Shown in pieces: positions 33,401-36,803 of a stretch of 36,803 nucleotides of DNA. Numbering within the stretch: position 1 is the first letter of the stretch; every line of letters starts with the position of its first letter. Below the pieces are notes generated by a model. It did no database searches and was not told the DNA's origin. It was given only the letters and a program-made list of their open reading frames with translations. The stretch lies in the NCBI GenBank assembly GCA_022841705.1, contig JALHQZ010000020.1, positions 1 through 36,803 of the forward strand, written 5' to 3'. The stretch is from Pirellulales bacterium. GTDB lineage: Bacteria; Planctomycetota; Planctomycetia; Pirellulales; Lacipirellulaceae. The position numbers and the translations under genes were made by a program.

Positions 33401-33993
33401 ATATGTCGACGATGCGCCTAGTTGAGGCGGCCGAAGCGAGGTTATCGAAAGCGGATAAGCCGCTTAGCGCGTTAGCGGCGCACGCGCTCTATCGTGTGAT
33501 GGCGTACAAAGACGAATACGAGGTCGCTCGATTGCACACAGAGGGTCTCGGGGAAAGTTTACGAGCGCAATTTGCGCGAGCGGCAAAGATCAGCGTGTGG
33601 CTTTCTCCGCCGTTGGTATCGGCGCCGGACCCAAGCACAGGACGCCCCAGAAAAATGCGGTTCGGGCCTTGGGTGTTTGGACTTTTCCATGTCCTTAGAT
33701 CGCTAAAGTGGTTGCGCGGCAGAGCCTACGATCCTTTTGGCTGGAGCGCAGAGCGCCGTGAAGAGCGCCGCTTACGAGACGACGTTATTGCATTGCTTGA
33801 AAAGTTTTCAAACGAAGCCACAGCGGACACTTATGTTGCGGCAATGGACGCGCTGGGTCTCGTAAGTGAAGTCCGGGGATATGGGCCGGTAAAAATGGCA
33901 GCCATGCGTCGGTACTGGGAGCAGCGTGCTCGCGTCGGACACTATCAAGCGCATGCGCGCGGCGTAGCGAAGATGGCCGCGACTGCGAAATGA
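30481..33993 (+). CDS. Fused indolepyruvate-type 2-oxoacid:ferredoxin oxidoreductase
   Basis: A single chain of about 1170 residues combining the IorA- and IorB-like parts. An N-terminal pyrimidine-binding domain (TGYRGSPLGTYDQF near 58-70; DDHGAQSSMFPHQTDG) is followed by a TPP-binding core (FFCAGCPHNRST; GEGAQWIGAAPF; FKILYNDAVAMTGGQP), Cys-rich iron-sulfur segments (CEGCGDC at about 649-655 and CNTDFSCVRGFCPSF) and the IorB domain from about 739 (YVAGIGGMGVLTLGALLG). It oxidatively decarboxylates aryl- or branched-chain 2-oxoacids to acyl-CoA with an iron-sulfur electron acceptor. The start is uncertain: ATG 30481, TTG 30472 and ATG 30499 are all in frame without a clear ribosome binding site. 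A branched-chain aminotransferase follows, giving amino acid to oxoacid to acyl-CoA in two steps. Confidence 0.9.
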   Translation: MSDIGGMNTSAPTLPRDLIDPLEADSGRVFLSGAQALVRLPIMQSRWDRAHGLRTAGLITGYRGSPLGTYDQFLWRSSKALAAHDVVFQPGLNEDLAATALWGAQMHSAFGRTKADGVFGIWYGKGPGVDRTGDVFRNANILGTSPLGGVLALAGDDHGAQSSMFPHQTDGIFQSVLMPILQPCSVVELMTMGMAGIALSRFAGVWVAMKTITEVVESAGTFEIPAYQTYSAPSDFEIPAHGLNWDPRVSWPAQRHELERRLLEERMPAVLAWARHNHLDRVVTRDKRAEFGVVAVGKAYLDVLQALRDLSIGVDDLADMGIALYKVGLSWPLETSRLMQFAEGLKRILVVEEKRPIVEAQIKEALYHCDASRRPVVVGKRELEGRPLLPETLELHPIQVGEAILTQWNLACQPQRERFEGLSQRSRALLDKALATGASRVTRRPFFCAGCPHNRSTVSPNGAVVGGGIGCHVMALSDASRNTTTFCQMGGEGAQWIGAAPFSETHHIFQNLGDGTYQHSGYLAIRAAIAAKTNITFKILYNDAVAMTGGQPAEGLSSPLAIARQVIAEGAAPVVLLSGTPQKWLGDELPGLIVAHRDELDHYQENFRKRPGVSVIIYDQVCASEKRRRTKRQKQPAPQRRLFINEAVCEGCGDCSIQSNCIAIEPVNTELGVKRKINQATCNTDFSCVRGFCPSFIEVEGELRRAQDPKINSLFDSNNRLMTSVPPPVLPTLSRRGYNIYVAGIGGMGVLTLGALLGLAAHLDGKSSRVLDFTGLAQKNGAVVSQIKISSPAEEICASRLGAGEVDLVIGADLVTAAAAESLAKLDVERSRAVLSTDVAPTADIVRDRDASIDAAALLSDIRSRVVSIFHVDAHSFCSEAFGDTIAANTFLLGCAWQKGYVPIGYDAIMRAIQVNGVSVSLNQRAFELGRAYVSGAYTRRVEDPARVQTLSEIIHDRRARLEEYQDASYADVYMSTMRLVEAAEARLSKADKPLSALAAHALYRVMAYKDEYEVARLHTEGLGESLRAQFARAAKISVWLSPPLVSAPDPSTGRPRKMRFGPWVFGLFHVLRSLKWLRGRAYDPFGWSAERREERRLRDDVIALLEKFSNEATADTYVAAMDALGLVSEVRGYGPVKMAAMRRYWEQRARVGHYQAHARGVAKMAATAK

Positions 33994-34034
33994 CCGAGTG
34001 CTTCTTCCACCCAAGTCGAAGACCCTGAGCAGCT

Positions 34035-35114
34035 ATGATTTTCAAAAGCGTGCCCCATCCAAGTCCAACACCGCCTGCTCGGGTTAAGGCGCTCGTGGCT
34101 GCGCCAAAATTCGGCTCTGTATTCACAGACCATATGGTGGTGATCAGATGGAACGAGGAGCAGGGCTGGCATGACGCACAGGTGTGCGCGCGCGGCCCAT
34201 TCTCGCTGGACCCGGCCTGCGCTGTTTTTCACTACGCACAAGAGGTTTTCGAAGGGATGAAGGCTTACAGATGCGACGACGGTCGAATCGCATTGTTTCG
34301 CCCCTTCGAGAACGCGCGAAGATTTGCGCTCTCCGCCCAGCGGCTTGCCATGCCGCAGCTTGACCCTGCGATGTTTGTTGCGGCAGTCGAGATGTTGGTG
34401 CGCGCTGACGTGGCATGGGTGCCCGACGGGAAGGGCAGCCTCTACCTACGCCCATTTATGTTTGCCTCTGAAGCTTTTTTGGGAATGCGGGCGGCGCGAG
34501 AATACATCTTCTGTGTGATCGCTTCTCCCGCTGGCGCCTACTTCGGATCCGAGCGCGATACGATATCCCTGTGGGTGTCCAAGGAATACTCGCGCGCGGC
34601 AAAAGGCGGGACTGGGGCAGCTAAGTGCGGAGGGAATTACGCCGGCACGCTCTTGGCGCTTCGGCAAGCAGCAGCGGAGGGATGCGATCAAGCTATTTTT
34701 CTTGATGCTGCCGAGCAGAAGTGGGTGGAAGAGTTGGGGGGAATGAATGTTTTTTTTGTGATGCGCGATGGTTCAATGATCACGCCTCCGCTAGGTGCGA
34801 TACTGGCGGGTGTAACGAGGGACGCCATCATCTCGCTTGCTCGTGACGGAGGAATGTCAGTCGAGGAGCGCCGCTACAGCTTCGAACAGTGGTGCTGCGA
34901 CGCCGAAGATGGTCATCTCACGGAAGTGTTTGCTTGTGGCACAGCCGCAGTGATTGCTGGCGTTGGCAAGGTGCGGTTCTGTGGGGGAGGCTTTACAATC
35001 GGTAGTGGACGCAGTGGTGCAGTGACAGCGGCGCTAACGAGTAGACTCGAGGCGATTCAGCGTGGCCGCGAACCCGATAGGCTAGGGTGGTTTCATGAGG
35101 TCACGTCTCAGTAA
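34035..35114 (+). CDS. ilvE: Branched-chain amino acid aminotransferase (class IV)
   Basis: A 359-residue fold-type IV PLP aminotransferase of the eukaryote-like/BCAT2-type length. The N-terminal domain carries YAQEVFEGMKAYRCDDGRIALFRPFENARRF; the Schiff-base Lys197 is in GGTGAAKCGGNYAG; QKWVEELGGMNVFFV and EVFACGTAAVIAGVG follow, all in expected order. It exchanges the amino group of Leu, Ile or Val with 2-oxoglutarate. It starts 41 bp after the oxidoreductase stop, so the two are probably co-transcribed, with the aminotransferase feeding 2-oxoacids to the oxidoreductase. The gene symbol reflects family membership; a housekeeping copy may exist elsewhere in the genome. Confidence 0.9.
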   Translation: MIFKSVPHPSPTPPARVKALVAAPKFGSVFTDHMVVIRWNEEQGWHDAQVCARGPFSLDPACAVFHYAQEVFEGMKAYRCDDGRIALFRPFENARRFALSAQRLAMPQLDPAMFVAAVEMLVRADVAWVPDGKGSLYLRPFMFASEAFLGMRAAREYIFCVIASPAGAYFGSERDTISLWVSKEYSRAAKGGTGAAKCGGNYAGTLLALRQAAAEGCDQAIFLDAAEQKWVEELGGMNVFFVMRDGSMITPPLGAILAGVTRDAIISLARDGGMSVEERRYSFEQWCCDAEDGHLTEVFACGTAAVIAGVGKVRFCGGGFTIGSGRSGAVTAALTSRLEAIQRGREPDRLGWFHEVTSQ

Positions 35115-35482
35115 ACACGATAGTGTCCCGCAGACAGCGCCAGATGTAGGCACACCTGAACAAACACATGATTGACTATCTTGAGTGCAATCGATCGCAA
35201 CCAAGCCGGGCGAACTCGAGTCCAATCTCGAACGCTCGCTTATAAAGCGCCATGGCTCTGGGGCCTGCAGGGCCCAATGACTGCGGGCGCGTAACATTTA
35301 CTCGATCGGCCCACCGGACAGAAGGTCGTGCAAAGGAACGTGGAGGGTTTCGGACGCAGAACTCTCCCTGCTGTTCCCTGCACGCACTCCCGAGCATTCC
35401 CTGCTTTCTGACGCAAGTTCCCTGTTTCTGAATCTAGGGAATTCTGGCCGCACGCGACAAAACACGCTGTTTTTGCAGAGGC

Positions 35483-35496
35483 ATAAGGCCTTATGA
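35483..35496. repeat. 14-bp perfect palindrome
   Basis: CATAAGGCCTTATG is a perfect palindrome lying between the TTCCCTG heptamer cluster and the 11-bp inverted repeat. It could be a binding site for a dimeric protein or recombination DNA; no gene start is nearby. Confidence 0.5.
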
Positions 35497-35524
35497 CATG
35501 CCGCCATCATGGTAAATCTGCGGG

Positions 35525-35558
35525 AAATTCCCTGTAAACATACAAAAACAGGGAATTT
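35525..35558. repeat. 11-bp perfect inverted repeat with 12-nt spacer
   Basis: AAATTCCCTGT and ACAGGGAATTT are exact complements separated by an A-rich 12-nt spacer. The arms contain the same TTCCCTG core as the direct heptamers upstream. The geometry resembles paired core sites of a site-specific recombinase, but could also be a simple hairpin. Confidence 0.6.
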
Positions 35559-35795
35559 GGGAAGATACCGGTTCGCTGGCGACTGCGCACACCACCACGC
35601 TTCCTCGGTTGCGAACCGGCTTAGCGGTGGTTGTGCGAAGAGTTTCAAGAATTCAAACACATGGGCGCACGAACAGCGCACCGGAGACGCCGTGCTTGGC
35701 GTTTTCGCCGCGTTTTCGGCGTTCGATCTCAGCGCCGTCTCCGCCGCAAACATCGTGACCCGCTATTTTGCATCATTCGCGGCAGCCATTTCGGC

Positions 35796-36065
35796 GTAAG
35801 GGACATCGGCGGCCCGGTCGATGCCAATGGTAAGCCGACACCGATCGTGGATGAAGAGGGTCGGCGCAAGCACCTGCATGATGCACGGGGAACCTTCATC
35901 ACCACCATGAAGATTCGAATGCCCGACATCACCAACGCCGACTTGGCGAAGATGACCGGATGGTCCGAGGAAGACGTGGAACGGATCGCTGATCTATACG
36001 TGGATCACGATCAAGTGGCTCTGGCTTGGCTACAGCGCCTAAAGCGTCACGCGGTGAAATCGTAA
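35796..36065 (+). pseudogene. Tyrosine recombinase/phage integrase C-terminal remnant
   Basis: About 90 residues of a tyrosine recombinase catalytic domain. RRKHLHDARGTFIT carries the HxxR pair, MTGWSEEDV the His/Trp position, and ERIADLYVDHDQ the nucleophilic Tyr. The N-terminal arm-binding and core-binding domains and the first catalytic Arg are missing; the sequence before about 35796 in the same frame is an Arg-rich run without family features. The remnant is followed by a HEPN-motif gene and then a tRNA-Gly, the classical neighbourhood of an integrated element. It is almost certainly inactive alone. Confidence 0.8.
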
Positions 36066-36075
36066 GGTGGTGACG

Positions 36076-36681
36076 ATGACCAAGAAGAAGGAAGAATTCT
36101 ATTGGCCGCTAGGTCTTCTTGGGTACGGCCAGGAAATCTCTGACCTGTATCCCGAAGAAGCAAGGTTGTTGGGGGCGATCACCATTCTGTGGAACCACCA
36201 CGAGAATGCGCTTCGCGGTTTGTTCGTTCGGATGTTCGAGTCCGGACGCAAGACATACTGTGAAGCGATCTGGGATCGGTAACCGACGCATCAAGCGAAA
36301 CGGGGCCTACTTTCAATGGCGGTCGAGCACGCTGGGCTCAGCGACCGTCAGCGCGCGATCTTGGAAGAAGTGTTGAAGCGGACCAAGAAGTTTGCTGACC
36401 GGCGCAACGACCTCATTCACGGCGTCTACGAAGTGCATGGAAACTCGGAAGAACTCTTTGCGCGTGTGAAGTCGCCCCAGTCGAAGGCGGAGAAGCGTCA
36501 ACGAAGTTCAAAGAAGGCGCTCGAACAAGCTCTTTCCGATCTGCAAGAATTGATGGGAATTACAAGCGCGCTGTCTGTGGAAATGCTTGATCCCGACGGA
36601 ACGCTCATGTCGAGCATTCGTGCGACATGGGAAAAGCAACAGGCGGAAAAAGCCAAGGGCGAGCCGCCACAGAACACTTAG
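36076..36681 (+). pseudogene. HEPN-motif protein gene interrupted by in-frame TAA
   Basis: Reading from ATG 36076 gives TKKKEEFYWPLGLLGYGQEISDLYPEE and so on, with ITILWNHHENALRGLFVRMF, then a TAA at 36280-36282. The same frame continues without another stop (PTHQAKRGLLSMAVEHAGLSDRQRAILEEVLKRTKKFADRRNDLIHGVYEVHG) to 36681. RNDLIH is an R-N-x3-H motif of the HEPN type, found in RNA-cleaving toxins and defence proteins, within a helix-rich context. A single base change in the TAA (for example from TTA, Leu) would restore about 200 residues. The ribosome binding site is AAGGTGGTG. It is a likely pseudogene; independent expression of the second part from ATG 36316 cannot be excluded. Assignment as HEPN rests on motif and helical pattern only. 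Confidence 0.65.
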
Positions 36682-36728
36682 GGGGTGCCGCTGTAAAAAA
36701 CCCTGTAATGGGCTGCGTTCGTTCTACT

Positions 36729-36742
36729 CACGCTCCGGCGTG
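36729..36742 (-). terminator. Small hairpin downstream of tRNA-Gly
   Basis: CACGC and GCGTG form a 5-bp stem with a TCCG/CGGA tetraloop, 16 bp beyond the 3' end of the tRNA on the minus strand. There is no T-run after it, so termination is uncertain. Confidence 0.3.
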
Positions 36743-36758
36743 AAGGCCTTGAAAAACC

Positions 36759-36803
36759 TGGAGCGGGCGGGGGGAATCGAACCCCCGACATTCAGCTTGG
36801 GAA
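36759..36803 (-). tRNA. tRNA-Gly (anticodon CCC), 3' part, cut by window end
   Basis: Read on the minus strand from the window end: anticodon loop TTCCCAA (anticodon CCC, Gly), 3' strand of the anticodon stem GCTGA, variable region, T-arm GGGGG-TTCGATT-CCCCC, acceptor strand CGCCCGC, discriminator T and encoded CCA at 36759-36761. The 5' half (acceptor, D-arm and first anticodon strand) lies beyond the window. The T-arm and 3' end are the usual attachment target of tyrosine integrases, which fits the recombinase remnant next to it. Confidence 0.9.

Larger units (their letters stand above)
35115..35795. other. Non-coding island-edge region with repeated TTCCCTG heptamers
   Basis: No convincing gene over roughly 680 bp. 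TTCCCTG occurs at 35374-35380, 35397-35403 and 35418-35424, with CTCCCTG just before and GGGAATT forms after, and it recurs in the inverted repeat at 35525-35558. A second nested dyad occurs further on: CCGGTTCGC near 35568 with GCGAACCGG near 35611, and CGCACACCACCAC with a near-complementary GGTGGTTGTGCG. Open frames crossing this stretch show no family motifs and look like chance. The repeated, dyad-rich structure beside a truncated recombinase suggests old recombination or attachment DNA. Confidence 0.5.

Noticed and set aside
35364..35424. CRISPR-like repeat array
   Set aside because: Repeats are only seven bases, the spacers are short and there is no cas gene; it does not fit a CRISPR.
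35298..35753. A 151-codon open frame on the minus strand over the repeat region
   Set aside because: Its translation follows the TTCCCTG repeats (recurrent RE/SRE residues), has no family motifs or ribosome binding site, and overlaps inverted repeats; it is best read as chance.
35509..35799. A 96-codon plus-strand frame ahead of the recombinase remnant
   Set aside because: Low-complexity Ala/Ser composition, no motif, and it crosses the 11-bp inverted repeat.

Overview
The window looks like an alphaproteobacterial chromosome segment. The reasons are moderately GC-rich coding DNA, two TonB-dependent receptors of the type common in Caulobacterales and Sphingomonadales (TonB boxes reading EEIIVTATKRE and DEIVVTATKRE), ATGA-overlapping operons, and a stand-alone fused 2-oxoacid:ferredoxin oxidoreductase. 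The genus cannot be fixed from the sequence alone.

Positions 200-29889 form one accessory catabolic region. A nearly invariant 12-bp imperfect palindrome, TTGTGATCAAAA on one strand, lies in front of six transcription starts: SDR/TonB receptor 1; serine hydrolase 1/GntR; the class III aminotransferase; the S15-type hydrolase/acyl-CoA dehydrogenase operon; the dipeptide-epimerase operon; and TonB receptor 2. Five copies are identical over 12 bp and the sixth differs at one base. The only GntR/FCD regulator in the window (7472-8155) has a copy 18 bp before its own start codon, so I infer that it controls the whole set.

The regulon contains two outer-membrane TonB receptors; three class-C beta-lactamase-like serine hydrolases with C-terminal membrane helices; an exported S15/CocE-type hydrolase; a dipeptide epimerase; a Tat-exported alanine-racemase/D-threonine-aldolase-like PLP protein; a class III aminotransferase; an APC permease and a DUF819 membrane protein; and a CoA module (ligase, DmdC-like acyl-CoA dehydrogenase, CaiD-like hydratase). 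A lambda-crystallin/carnitine-dehydrogenase-like enzyme, a BKACE beta-keto-acid cleavage enzyme, a P450, a saccharopine-dehydrogenase-like enzyme and an SDR complete it. The simplest reading is uptake and dismantling of a peptide- or amide-like compound, possibly with D- or beta-hydroxy/amino residues. The substrate is not identifiable from sequence. A decayed cysteine-synthase-like gene lies between the aminotransferase and the S15 hydrolase.

Positions 29913-35114 hold an AsnC/Lrp regulator divergent from a fused indolepyruvate-type ferredoxin oxidoreductase and a branched-chain aminotransferase. No copy of the palindrome is present there. This is probably a separately controlled amino-acid transamination and 2-oxoacid oxidation unit that could finish off the released amino acids.

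Positions 35115-36803 are an island edge: about 680 bp of non-coding DNA with repeated TTCCCTG heptamers and inverted repeats, a 5'-truncated tyrosine recombinase, a HEPN-motif gene interrupted by an in-frame TAA, and the 3' part of a tRNA-Gly (CCC anticodon) cut by the window end. This suggests past integration at the tRNA.
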